DNA of 14,729 bases from W2P13-069 sp051876105. Its GTDB lineage: Bacteria > Actinomycetota > Coriobacteriia > Coriobacteriales > QAMH01. The position numbers were made by a program, and so were the translations under genes. Position 1 is the first letter of the stretch; every line of letters starts with the position of its first letter. The notes below the pieces were generated by a model. That model ran no database searches, had not been told where the DNA came from, and was given only the letters and a program-made list of their open reading frames with translations. This document shows positions 7,234-13,516 of the stretch, piece by piece. The DNA is taken from contig JBJEHN010000128.1 of NCBI GenBank assembly GCA_051876105.1, positions 1 to 14,729 on the forward strand, in the 5' to 3' direction.

Positions 7234-8247
7234 TCACGCGGCATCGGTCTGCGCGAGCGCCTCCCTGAAGGCCCGGTTGCCCAAGATCCCCCTCAGGGTC
7301 GCCTCCATGCGTTTGATTTGCTCAGCGTAGTTGCCCTCGTCGTAGGCGACGAACCCCACGGTCATGAAGCGGCCGGTGCGCCAGCGCAGCTTCTGGAAGG
7401 CGCCGCCGAACTCGCCGCGAAAATGCTCGTACAGGGCGCTGCGGAGCCTGCGCGTCTTCTCGGGGTCCTGCCTCCCGTCGCAGTCGATCTTCAGGGCGAT
7501 GCGGTCGTCCTCTATCTGCAGCTTCACCTCGTCCGCGTAGTCCTCGGTGATGCCCGCGGAGCAGAGCTCGTCCCCGCTGAGGGGGAACCAGCAAAGCCCC
7601 ATGAAGCCCCCCGTGGGGTTGGGGACGTAGCCCCACCAATAGCGCTCCCCATCGCAGACGACCCCGTCTCCGACCAGGTGCTTGAAGAACGCCCCGTACG
7701 CCGCGCCCGTCCAGTCGCCGATGCCGAGCCTTCTCCAACTCTCGGCCTCCTCCTCGAGCTCCTCGACCCTCTCGAGGTAGTCGAGGAAGATGGGGTTAGA
7801 GGTCCTGCGGGCATAGGGGCGCAGCAGGCGCAGTATCTCGGCCCTGTCGAACTCGTAGTCGACGCCAGGCTCCCTGCGCTGCTGGTCGGCGATCTTGTAG
7901 AAGACGCACACGACGTCCTCCCCGCGCGCCTCGCCCGCCTCGACCAGGCGCTTCCGGTAGGCGTTCACCTGGTCGTCGTGCGTCATCGTGAAGGTCTTGT
8001 CCTCGATGATCACCTTCTTGCCGCCAGCCGTGACGAGCACGTCAATGTGCAGGTGCTGCGTCTCTATGCCCGCGACGCGGGTCTGGCCGTCGACGTCCAT
8101 GAAGCGCCCCAGGAACTCGAGCGCGCACTCCCTCAGCGCGATGTCCCCGTCCCATGCCTCCTCGGTGGCATGGGACAGCAGCCAGCAGACGAAGGCATCC
8201 TGGGACAGCTCCGACGTCGCGTACCTGAACAGGTTGTCTGCTCTCAC
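7234..8247 (-). CDS. PD-(D/E)XK nuclease superfamily protein (PDDEXK_4-like)
   Basis: The 337-residue protein opens with NLFRYATSELSQDAFVCWLL, the characteristic first helix with E13 and the QDAF turn. D69 follows in LHIDVLV, then E82-x-K84 in KKVIIEDKTFT, with DDQVNAYRKRL after it. The catalytic D...ExK is complete. The C-terminal portion (~190-337) contains YWWGYVPNPTGGFMGLCWFP and looks like a separate beta-rich domain. I chose the GTG at 8247 because GGAGGAG precedes it by 4 bases; the in-frame GTG at 8262 lies within that ribosome site. Its upstream region contains the promoter module that faces the other way (8334-8381), so regulation may be shared. A distinct family member is encoded at 1878-2984. 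Confidence 0.87.
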   Translation of the reverse strand: MRADNLFRYATSELSQDAFVCWLLSHATEEAWDGDIALRECALEFLGRFMDVDGQTRVAGIETQHLHIDVLVTAGGKKVIIEDKTFTMTHDDQVNAYRKRLVEAGEARGEDVVCVFYKIADQQRREPGVDYEFDRAEILRLLRPYARRTSNPIFLDYLERVEELEEEAESWRRLGIGDWTGAAYGAFFKHLVGDGVVCDGERYWWGYVPNPTGGFMGLCWFPLSGDELCSAGITEDYADEVKLQIEDDRIALKIDCDGRQDPEKTRRLRSALYEHFRGEFGGAFQKLRWRTGRFMTVGFVAYDEGNYAEQIKRMEATLRGILGNRAFREALAQTDAA

Positions 8248-8298
8248 TTTTCTCCTCCCCACAGGGTGTCAAGCAGCGGCCGTAACACCACGTTTGCT

Positions 8299-8304
8299 GT
8301 CAAA
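8299..8304 (-). promoter_or_regulatory. Possible -35 (TTGACA) for the 8247 gene
   Basis: A perfect TTGACA on the minus strand lies about 50 bases upstream of the GTG at 8247. No good -10 hexamer is seen at 16-18 bases, so this is weak. Confidence 0.25.
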
Positions 8305-8333
8305 AGGATACGTTGCTGGACTACTCGTGGCAA

Positions 8334-8381
8334 CGAACACTTGTACACCATCGCTTCGGTGTCACAGAGGACGCGTAGGAT
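8334..8381 (+). promoter_or_regulatory. Shared promoter module, copy A (zinc-ribbon operon 1)
   Basis: Plus strand: dyad CGAACACTTGTACA (8334-8347), GTCACA (8361-8366), -10-like TAGGAT (8376-8381). It is the only copy on the plus strand, and the three elements keep the same 1/28/43 spacing. Because the dyad is symmetric it could also influence the divergent nuclease-like gene at 8247. Confidence 0.68.
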
Positions 8382-8413
8382 GTACTCGCTGCCTGAGTCG
8401 ACCGCCCGTCGTG

Positions 8414-8524
8414 ATGCTCCTCGGCAGCGGGATGAGGCGCATCGTCCAAGAGTTCGGCAGCGGCACGCCGATGTGCGTGCCGCTGGAGCACTTGGAGCCG
8501 GCGAAAGACTGGGAGCGCGTCTAG
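8414..8524 (+). CDS. Short ORF, 36 aa, first after promoter A
   Basis: This ORF lies 32 bases beyond the -10-like hexamer, a position matching the first genes behind copies C and D. It encodes MLLGSGMRRIVQEF and ends PLEHLEPAKDWERV. No clear ribosome site precedes the ATG at 8414; an internal ATG at 8432 is an alternative. The frame continues past its TAG into the next ORF, so the two could be remnants of one gene. No family recognised. Confidence 0.35.
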   Translation: MLLGSGMRRIVQEFGSGTPMCVPLEHLEPAKDWERV

Positions 8525-8542
8525 AGGGGAGGTACCGCTGTA

Positions 8543-8764
8543 CTGAGGATCGAGAGCGAGAAGGAGCGGAAGGAGCTCGAGCGCTACGTGCGCTGGGCTG
8601 AGGCGAACACCGAGGCCGGCAGGGCCGAGCCCATCGACGACGTCGTCTTGGAAACGGCCGCCGACGAGGGCTGCGCGATGTCGCTGGCGTCGATAGAGGC
8701 CTTCTGCCACATTTGGGGTCTACAGAACAGGGAGCCGACAGGCGAGGAGGGTTTGCATGCATAG
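8543..8764 (+). CDS. Hypothetical 73-aa protein lacking a standard start codon
   Basis: The frame encodes a charged helical protein (LRIESEKERKELERYVRWAE ... DDVVLETAADEGCAMSLASI ... FCHIWGLQ). GGGGAGG at 8526-8532 is an excellent ribosome site, but the codons after it are ACC GCT GTA CTG: no ATG, GTG or TTG. CTG at 8543 is the nearest usable start; GTG at 8588 would give 58 residues with no ribosome site. Its stop overlaps the ATG of the zinc-ribbon gene by 8 bases, as expected for coupled genes. The composition and overlap argue that it is real. Either it uses a rare CTG start or a mutation has destroyed its start codon. Confidence 0.5.
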   Translation: MRIESEKERKELERYVRWAEANTEAGRAEPIDDVVLETAADEGCAMSLASIEAFCHIWGLQNREPTGEEGLHA

Positions 8765-9557
8765 CTACAAGCAGGCGTTCATGGCGCTTATGTTCGAGGG
8801 CGGGGCGTACGGGGAGATCTCAGACGCCGTCGAGGAAGCCGCGACGCTCAACAGGGACGGCCTGGAGTCCTCGGCGAGGAGCCGCTGCTTCTCGTGCGGG
8901 GCGGAGATCGACCCGCGGCGGATCTCGCGGTGGACCGACGGCGGCGAGACCGCGATCTGCCCGGAGTGCAGCGTCGACCTGGTGGTGCCCGAGGGGGAGG
9001 GCGTCCCGCTGGACGCCTGCTTCGCGGCGGCCTTCTCGGAGGCCCGAAGCACCGCGAACCTCAGGGCGGCGCTCGCCGCCGGGGCGGAGTGCCTGGAGCT
9101 CTGCGTGCTGCACCACCCCTTGACCGGCTGCCGCATAACGCCGCAGACGTCCTTCGAGGACTACCCGGTCGAGCGTGCGGTGGTCGTCTTCCGCGGCCGC
9201 GCCGGACACGGGCCGGTTCGCGTGGGGGGCGCCGAGCCGGGGACCTCGCTCGAGGTGTCCTTCGAGCACGGCGACTGCGGCGTCGACATAGTCCTGCGCA
9301 CGCCGGGCGGCGGCGGGGCCCGCGACCCCTTCGAGGACGGCCGGGTCTACCGCCTCCAGCTGGGGCTGTGCGACGCCATGGAGTCCTGGACCGTGGTGGC
9401 CTCGATAGCGCCCGTCAACCTGAAGGCCAAGATGGCGGGCTACAAGGTCGAGGAGAAGACGCGCGGCTTCGGCGCCGGGACCGTCTTCGCGAGCAAGGCG
9501 GACCTCAGGCAGCGCAAGGCGCACTTCCGCAGGCTCGGGGAGGAAGGCCGCGCCTAG
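8757..9557 (+). CDS. Zinc-ribbon protein, 266 aa (paralogue of 11217-12308)
   Basis: A four-cysteine zinc ribbon occupies residues ~42-75: CFSC (C44, C47) and CPEC (C68, C71), joined by RWTDGGETAI. This is the pattern of the small bacterial 'YCG...W.DGG.TA.CP.C..DSV' proteins often labelled cytoplasmic protein. An N-terminal helical segment (YKQAFMALMFEGGAYGEI) precedes it. A larger C-terminal domain starts near residue 111 with ELCVLHHPL and includes LEVSFEHGDCGVDIVLR and ESWTVVASIAPVN. Both domains recur in the same order in the protein at 11217-12308. No catalytic motif is visible, so a binding or scaffold role is likely. The ATG at 8757 overlaps the preceding ORF. Confidence 0.85.
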   Translation: MHSYKQAFMALMFEGGAYGEISDAVEEAATLNRDGLESSARSRCFSCGAEIDPRRISRWTDGGETAICPECSVDLVVPEGEGVPLDACFAAAFSEARSTANLRAALAAGAECLELCVLHHPLTGCRITPQTSFEDYPVERAVVVFRGRAGHGPVRVGGAEPGTSLEVSFEHGDCGVDIVLRTPGGGGARDPFEDGRVYRLQLGLCDAMESWTVVASIAPVNLKAKMAGYKVEEKTRGFGAGTVFASKADLRQRKAHFRRLGEEGRA

Positions 9558-9675
9558 GGGCAACTTGCAGGCAGGCATAGTGGAGAGAGGATCGGGCATG
9601 GTCGAGCACGCAGAGGAAGAGCGCTGCCCGGACCGCGTTCGCTGCGCCCTACAGAGACGATGGAGGGAGCATATC

Positions 9676-10101
9676 TTGAACGAGTCGAGAATCGAAGAAG
9701 CTGTGGAGGCATTCTGCGAGGATGAATACTGGAGCGGCTTCTACAACCAGTCCCCATCTGGTGCATGCAGGCGCAGGGTGGCGCTTGCGTTCTACCTTTC
9801 CAAGTTCCACGGTGGTGCCGATTTCGAGCCGCGGGAGTACAGGGCAGAGGTCGAGAGGCTCGAGTCCCAGTTCGGTTTAGAGGATAGGAATCACATGCTG
9901 AAATACTCAGGCAACGACCCGCTAAGGGCTGAGCACATGGGCAAGATAAGCAGGATTGGGGATAAGCAGGGACGCGAGCTCGCTGCCGATTGCGCTGCCG
10001 AGGCACATCTTGACCTCGCAACCACCTCGCAACCCTGCACTGATCAAGACCACAAAGCTGACGGCGAATGGCGTGAAGTCCGGCAAGTTGGCGTATACTG
10101 A
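9676..10101 (+). CDS. Small conserved-looking protein with a replaced C-terminus
   Basis: The N-terminal ~90 residues (ESRIEEAVEAFCEDEYWSGF, then ACRRRVALAFYLSKFH, then LLKYSGNDPLRAEHMGKIS with preceding HM) resemble a small Gram-positive protein family with the pattern 'EDeyW..yy..APS..C...I.L.FY.S ... YL..y.GNnP'. I know it only as uncharacterised. After ~GKIS the sequence no longer looks family-like and runs on to a TGA at 10099, overlapping a surface-protein remnant in another frame. A deletion or recombination near 9950-10030 probably swapped the tail. The TTG at 9676 is preceded by GGAGGGAG at 6 bases and matches the expected family start; the ATG at 9598, after AGAGAGGA, would add 26 residues. 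Confidence 0.6.
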   Translation: MNESRIEEAVEAFCEDEYWSGFYNQSPSGACRRRVALAFYLSKFHGGADFEPREYRAEVERLESQFGLEDRNHMLKYSGNDPLRAEHMGKISRIGDKQGRELAADCAAEAHLDLATTSQPCTDQDHKADGEWREVRQVGVY

Positions 10102-10339
10102 AGATTTTATGCTCAAGAAGACCGGTATCAGGGATGCCGTCGAGGTCTCTTGGAGCAAGCGCGGCAGCGTCGGCGGCTCGAAGATCAAGGTCACGAAAGC
10201 TGGCAAGCTGTACGCGTTCAAGGGGCTCAAGAAGGGCGCGTACAAGGCGAGGGTGACCATGGGCATATCTCCCACGGCGAACTACAAGGCCAAGAGCGTC
10301 ACCAGGACCATTGAGGTGATCGTCGAGCAGACGGCCTGA
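10031..10339 (+). pseudogene. C-terminal remnant of a large cell-surface repeat protein
   Basis: The frame reads NPALIKTTKLTANGVKSGKL, then KVTKAGKLYAFKGLKKGAYK, then GISPTANYKAKSVTRTIEVI, ending ...EQTA at a TGA. This is the typical last domain of Coriobacteriia adhesin-like surface proteins ('KITVKKGLKKGTYKLKVKVTAAGNANYKKGSKTVTVTV'-type, shortened here). The rest of such a protein, normally hundreds of residues with a signal peptide, is missing. There is no start codon with a ribosome site. It follows the aberrant 3' end of the preceding gene, so it is best read as debris of a deletion or recombination. Confidence 0.65.
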
Positions 10340-10415
10340 ATCCACAGGTACTGCCTCGAATGCGCAGATGCCGTCCTCTACGGTATTGCCGGCGCGACGA
10401 TACTCCGTGAGGAAG

Positions 10416-10460
10416 GCAGGTCAATCCACTGTGTCACCGTGACACAGTGGATTGACCTGC
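10416..10460. terminator. Perfect 21-bp palindrome, repeat copy 1 / bidirectional terminator
   Basis: The arms 10416-10436 and 10440-10460 are perfectly complementary over 21 bp around a CCG loop, followed by GCTTTTGCC. The element sits between convergent genes ending at 10339 (plus) and 10595 (minus), the expected place for a bidirectional terminator. Related copies lie at 12976 and 13336. The upstream flank GAGGAAGGCAGG is shared with copy 2. Confidence 0.75.
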
Positions 10461-10594
10461 GCTTTTGCCCCTGAAACGGCCTCAAGCGACGCTGGATTAG
10501 CCCTATTCCGGATCGCACGATGCCCATGCGCCCCCGCTCGTCATGATCATGGACTTGCCTTGCTGCTGTTGACGTCGTTGCCGCTTGCGTTGCC

Positions 10595-11137
10595 TCACTT
10601 CAGGTTGAGCGCATAGGTGTAGGCGTCGAACTCGCGCATCGGGGCGTCTTGCGGGATGTAGAGGGGATGGCGCGGGTGGCCGCCCTTGGTGAGCTCGCCG
10701 GCATGGAGCCACCGAGCGCCAGCGTCGCCGCACCTGTTCTGGAAGATATCGTAGATGGTGAGGAGCTGCACCTTGAGGTAGCCGCGCCTCTCGATCGCGG
10801 CGCCCCAGGCGGCCCACACGTCGAAGCTGTCCAGGGCGAACAGCTCGGCGATGGTCGCGTAGTTCTCCCTGACGGCCTCCTCGTCCAGCTGCTCTGCCCT
10901 GTGCATGTCCCCGGGGTCTGTCGCGCGCTGCGGGTAGAGGTTGGCCATCAGGTACCCGTCGTATCCCAGGTCGATGGCGCGGCTCCTCACGCGCCTCATC
11001 GTCGGGTCGAGGTTCTCGTCGCCCGGCTCTGCGGTGCTCGGGTTCAGCCCCACGCAGACGAGGTTGCGCTGCCCCATCTCCCCAAGCAGGAACCTGTAGC
11101 TGTTGTCACCGCTGTTCTTGTACACCCACTTGCTCAT
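10595..11137 (-). CDS. DUF1643 family protein
   Basis: The 180-residue protein has the defining DUF1643 pattern: VGLNPSTAEP at 29-38, DPTMRRVRSRA at 44-54, and YLMANLYPQRATDP at 62-75. A C-terminal portion follows with GELTKGGHPRHPLYIP. The fold is related to uracil-DNA-glycosylase-like proteins in some classifications, but the biochemical activity of DUF1643 is not established; family members are frequent in phages and accessory islands. The ATG at 11137 is preceded by AAGGGACG at ~9 bases. It lies 79 bases downstream of the zinc-ribbon gene on the same strand and may be the last gene of that unit. The hairpin at 10416-10460 lies beyond its stop. Confidence 0.9.
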   Translation of the reverse strand: MSKWVYKNSGDNSYRFLLGEMGQRNLVCVGLNPSTAEPGDENLDPTMRRVRSRAIDLGYDGYLMANLYPQRATDPGDMHRAEQLDEEAVRENYATIAELFALDSFDVWAAWGAAIERRGYLKVQLLTIYDIFQNRCGDAGARWLHAGELTKGGHPRHPLYIPQDAPMREFDAYTYALNLK

Positions 11138-11216
11138 GCCGTCGTCCCTTCATCCCAGCTGATTGCGGAGTCATAACCCATGGCGCCCTTTGTGCCCGCT
11201 GCTCTTCTTCAGCAGT

Positions 11217-12308
11217 CTACCCCGCCAGCCACTCCCACATGAGGACGGAGCGGATGTCGAGGGGCTCGTCGCCCTCCAGGGCCTCCATGACCAGGAGGTC
11301 GACGTCGCTCTCTTGCCCGAGCAGCTCTCGCACCACGGCGCGGCGCACGTAGTCAGCAAGCGTCCTGGGAGCATGCAGGGCCTGGGTGAAGTCAGCGCCG
11401 GCAGTGCGATCCGCAGGTCCTGCGCTCGCGCATCCCTCGGGGTGCATCGAACCATCCAGGCAGCCGCGCGAGGCCTCCTCGGCTGCGTCGAGCAGAGCCC
11501 GGTCGTCGGTGGCGGCGCCTGCGGGCTCCTCAGCGTGCAGCATGCGGTTGAGCATGCGGGCGGGGTCGATGGGCTCGGCCGAGAGCGCGAAGGTCCATGC
11601 CTCCCGCTCTCCGTGCTCGCTCAGCTCCAGGCGGCACGGCTCACCGTCACGCAGCAGAAACATCTGCCCGTCGCAGTCGATGCCGCAGTTCACCCGGTAG
11701 CGACCGCCGTCCTCCTCGAACGCCAAGAAGAGCTCGCTTGAGACGGGGTGCACGTCGTCTGCGTAGGCGGTCAGCTCGCCGGTGCGGATGCAGTTGGCGA
11801 CGACTTCCGCGCACTGCTCCACGCCGCTCGCGGCGGGCGGGTGGTGCACCACGCAGCAGTACGCCTCGCCGCTGCCCAGCGGGCGCACGGCCCTCGGGGT
11901 GATGTCGAGCACCTGGGCGATGCCGCGGTCCTCACCCGCGTCTCCACCCACATAGCAGCCCCGCAGCGAGGCGAGCATCTCCTCGCGGATCGCCATCACC
12001 TCCGGCTTGCAGGCCAGGAACGCGGCGATGAAGTTCCCGTCCACAGGCACGCGCGCCTCGCTCGGCACCAAGGCGTCCACGCGGCAGAAGGGGCAGATGC
12101 CGGTCTCGCCGCCATCCGTGAAGTCGACCACCTCGCCCGGGTCCATCACCGCCCCGCAGCTGTAGCAGCCGCAGGTGCCGCTCATCTCGAGCAGCTCGCG
12201 GTTGTATGTGCTCATGCGCAGCGCCTCGTCCTCGACCCGGTCGAAGCCTCCGTGGTAGACCATCAGCGAGCGGAACGCCCTCTCGTAGTCGATCCTGCCA
12301 GCATCCAT
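11217..12308 (-). CDS. Zinc-ribbon protein, 363 aa (paralogue of 8757-9557)
   Basis: Residues 1-100 match the 266-aa protein in order: DYERAFRSLMVYHGGF, then CYSC (C48, C51), DFTDGGETGICPFC (C72, C75), RVDALVPSEARVPVDGNF. The middle domain also matches: YCCVVHHP parallels LCVLHHP, and EAWTFALSAEPID parallels ESWTVVASIAPVN. The C-terminal ~100 residues (from ~265) are additional and helical (RTLADYVRRAVVRELLGQES ... RSVLMWEWL). The ATG at 12308 follows AGAGGAAG at a suitable distance. It comes 52 bases after the 105-aa gene and is read from promoter B. A zinc-stabilised binding protein is likely; no enzyme motif is seen. Confidence 0.85.
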   Translation of the reverse strand: MDAGRIDYERAFRSLMVYHGGFDRVEDEALRMSTYNRELLEMSGTCGCYSCGAVMDPGEVVDFTDGGETGICPFCRVDALVPSEARVPVDGNFIAAFLACKPEVMAIREEMLASLRGCYVGGDAGEDRGIAQVLDITPRAVRPLGSGEAYCCVVHHPPAASGVEQCAEVVANCIRTGELTAYADDVHPVSSELFLAFEEDGGRYRVNCGIDCDGQMFLLRDGEPCRLELSEHGEREAWTFALSAEPIDPARMLNRMLHAEEPAGAATDDRALLDAAEEASRGCLDGSMHPEGCASAGPADRTAGADFTQALHAPRTLADYVRRAVVRELLGQESDVDLLVMEALEGDEPLDIRSVLMWEWLAG

Positions 12309-12360
12309 GCCTGCACTTCCTCTCTGTCGTCGTGTCGCGATGCTTCCCACCGGCATCGCG

Positions 12361-12678
12361 CTAGTCCCAGAAGCCGATGAGCCCAACCAGGTCGTCCGGG
12401 CCGCCATCCAGGCCCGGGAGCTCGCCGAGGTCCTCGCCACCGTAGAGGAGGCCGTAGACCTCGCGCAGCCTGCCCCGGCGCAGCTCGAGCTCGGTGCACC
12501 AGCCGCCGAAGCTGCGGCGGACCGCCACGCAGAGCTCCGCGGGCACCTCATCGAGGCGCCGGCGCTCCTCCGCGCCGCCGGGCAGGGCCATGGGCCAGCC
12601 CTCCCGCGCCGGGTCCCTGAGCAGCAGCTCGACGGGCGTGGGGCTCATGTCGTCCGGCCACATCTGTTCAAAGTCCAT
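12361..12678 (-). CDS. Hypothetical protein, 105 aa, first clear gene after promoter B
   Basis: I do not recognise the family. The acidic protein begins MDFEQMWPDDMSPTPVELLL and includes CVAVRRSFGGWCTELELRRG; it ends GPDDLVGLIGFWD. The ATG at 12678 follows GGAGGAG by 4 bases, a decisive ribosome site. The same frame runs up to an ATG at 12756 (MREPRVG...), but that start lacks a ribosome site. The gene lies 175 bases below the -10-like hexamer of promoter B, a much longer leader than for copies C and D. It is followed 52 bases later by the zinc-ribbon gene, so the two are probably co-transcribed. Confidence 0.75.
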   Translation of the reverse strand: MDFEQMWPDDMSPTPVELLLRDPAREGWPMALPGGAEERRRLDEVPAELCVAVRRSFGGWCTELELRRGRLREVYGLLYGGEDLGELPGLDGGPDDLVGLIGFWD

Positions 12679-12852
12679 CTCGCTCCTCCAATCAACAGGC
12701 GGGGCACCGCGCACCCGCGCTCTTGGCCTTGCGTTCCCAACTCTCGGCTCGCGCATCTTCGGTTGTCCGGGTTTGTGTTGCGGGGGAGCTCGAGGCCCCC
12801 TTGATCAGCGAGCTGCCAACGGCATCGGCGCCAGCACGGACTCGCATCGAGG

Positions 12853-12900
12853 ATGGTACGCGCCCCCTGTGACAAGGGAATGGGTGCGAATAAACGTTCG
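12853..12900 (-). promoter_or_regulatory. Shared promoter module, copy B (zinc-ribbon operon 2)
   Basis: Minus strand from 12900: dyad CGAACGTTTATTCG (12900-12887), GTCACA (12873-12868), -10-like TACCAT (12858-12853). Spacing is identical to copies A, C and D. An ATG stands 5 bases beyond the hexamer, at 12847, and could start a leaderless 51-aa ORF ending at 12692. Confidence 0.72.
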
Positions 12901-12975
12901 GCGTCTGTGCGCGCAGCCTGCCCAGCCCTGCTCGGGCGCACTGGCTGCAAGCCAAGCGAGCTGCCTGTGAGGAAG

Positions 12976-13020
12976 GCAGGCCGACCAACTATGTCACCAT
13001 GACACAGTGAATTGACCTGC
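12976..13020. repeat. Imperfect palindrome, repeat copy 2
   Basis: The arms 12976-12996 and 13000-13020 flank a CCA loop and pair imperfectly, with six non-Watson-Crick positions of 21 (several G-U in RNA). The right arm is close to copies 1 and 3, and GGTTTTGG follows. The left flank TGAGGAAGGCAGG is shared with copy 1. Confidence 0.65.
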
Positions 13021-13144
13021 GGTTTTGGCCGAAATGGGCCAAAAATGGCCCAAAAATGCTAGCATTTCGATAATAGAGGTGCTCACTGGGTGTCTTGTTT
13101 GAGTCGCCTTTAAGCGGCACCAGTCGGTGGCTGTTGGCCATCCT

Positions 13145-13163
13145 CGCAGGTCTTTGACCTGCG
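13145..13163 (+). terminator. Short hairpin related to the palindromic repeat
   Basis: CGCAGGTC and GACCTGCG form a perfect 8-bp stem around TTT, followed by GTTTTGC. The outer bases and the tail match the repeat family, as if the middle of a full copy had been deleted. It works on paper as a weak terminator. Confidence 0.45.
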
Positions 13164-13185
13164 GTTTTGCGCGCAGCAGTTCTCT

Positions 13186-13254
13186 CCGGCATGCCGGGGA
13201 TGGCAGTATAGCGGACTTGTCCGCGTAGGGGAGGGCACCTCCCCTCTATCCTGC
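13186..13254. other. Candidate structured RNA (three-way junction)
   Basis: Within 69 bases lie the 12-bp palindrome CCGGCATGCCGG (13186-13197), the hairpin GCGGACTTGTCCGC (13211-13224), and a hairpin of AGGGGAGG with CCTCCCCT around GCA (13227-13245). An outer helix of GCAGTATAG (13203-13211) with CTATCCTGC (13246-13254) has one mismatch. The last three helices form a closed three-way junction. It matches no RNA class I know. Confidence 0.4.
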
Positions 13255-13335
13255 GAGGATTAAAGATGCGCTGTAATGATGACTTTTACTGCTGACACGG
13301 GGTCTAGAAAACGAAGTTCATCGCATAAAAGAAAA

Positions 13336-13380
13336 GCAGGTCAACCTACTATGTCACCGTGACACAGTGGATTGACCTGC
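13336..13380. terminator. Palindrome, repeat copy 3 / terminator after the EcsC gene
   Basis: Arms 13336-13356 and 13360-13380 flank CCG. On the minus strand the hairpin is followed by TTTTCTTTTA, a good U-rich tract, and it lies 137 bases beyond the EcsC-family stop. On the plus strand it is followed by GCTTTTGC. This supports a terminator role for this copy in particular. Confidence 0.62.
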
Positions 13381-13516
13381 GCTTTTGCTCTAAAAAAGCT
13401 CCAAGCTACGGCTTCGAGAGCTGCTTGGGAGTCAGAGACACAACCACAACCCCTTCTTCTGTTATTTACGGCACCCGAAGAGCAGGCCCTGGGTGTCGTT
13501 GTTGGTCGTACTGCTG

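Larger units (their letters stand above)
12901..13516. other. Intergenic region with palindromic repeats and predicted RNA structure
   Basis: No gene is supported here. Minus-strand frames at 12989-13192 and across the repeats lack ribosome sites and overlap the palindromes. The region holds repeat copies 2 and 3, a short deleted-looking copy at 13145-13163 and a structured segment at 13186-13254, described separately. Confidence 0.6.

Noticed and set aside
7318..8601. Long plus-strand open frame
   Set aside because: It is antisense to the nuclease-like gene, with composition driven by high GC, and lacks a ribosome site; the minus frame has the catalytic motifs.
12989..13192. Minus-strand 67-aa frame
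   Set aside because: It covers repeat copy 2 and the short hairpin, has no ribosome site, and its residues do not look protein-like.
13203..13300. Hammerhead ribozyme or C/D-box-like RNA
   Set aside because: The three-way junction lacks the CUGAUGA/GAAA core, and the ATGATGA...CTGA match nearby (13278-13297) has no supporting stem or context.
10416..13380. Palindromic repeats as a CRISPR array
   Set aside because: Copies are kilobases apart or unevenly spaced, differ in their left arms, and no cas gene is present.
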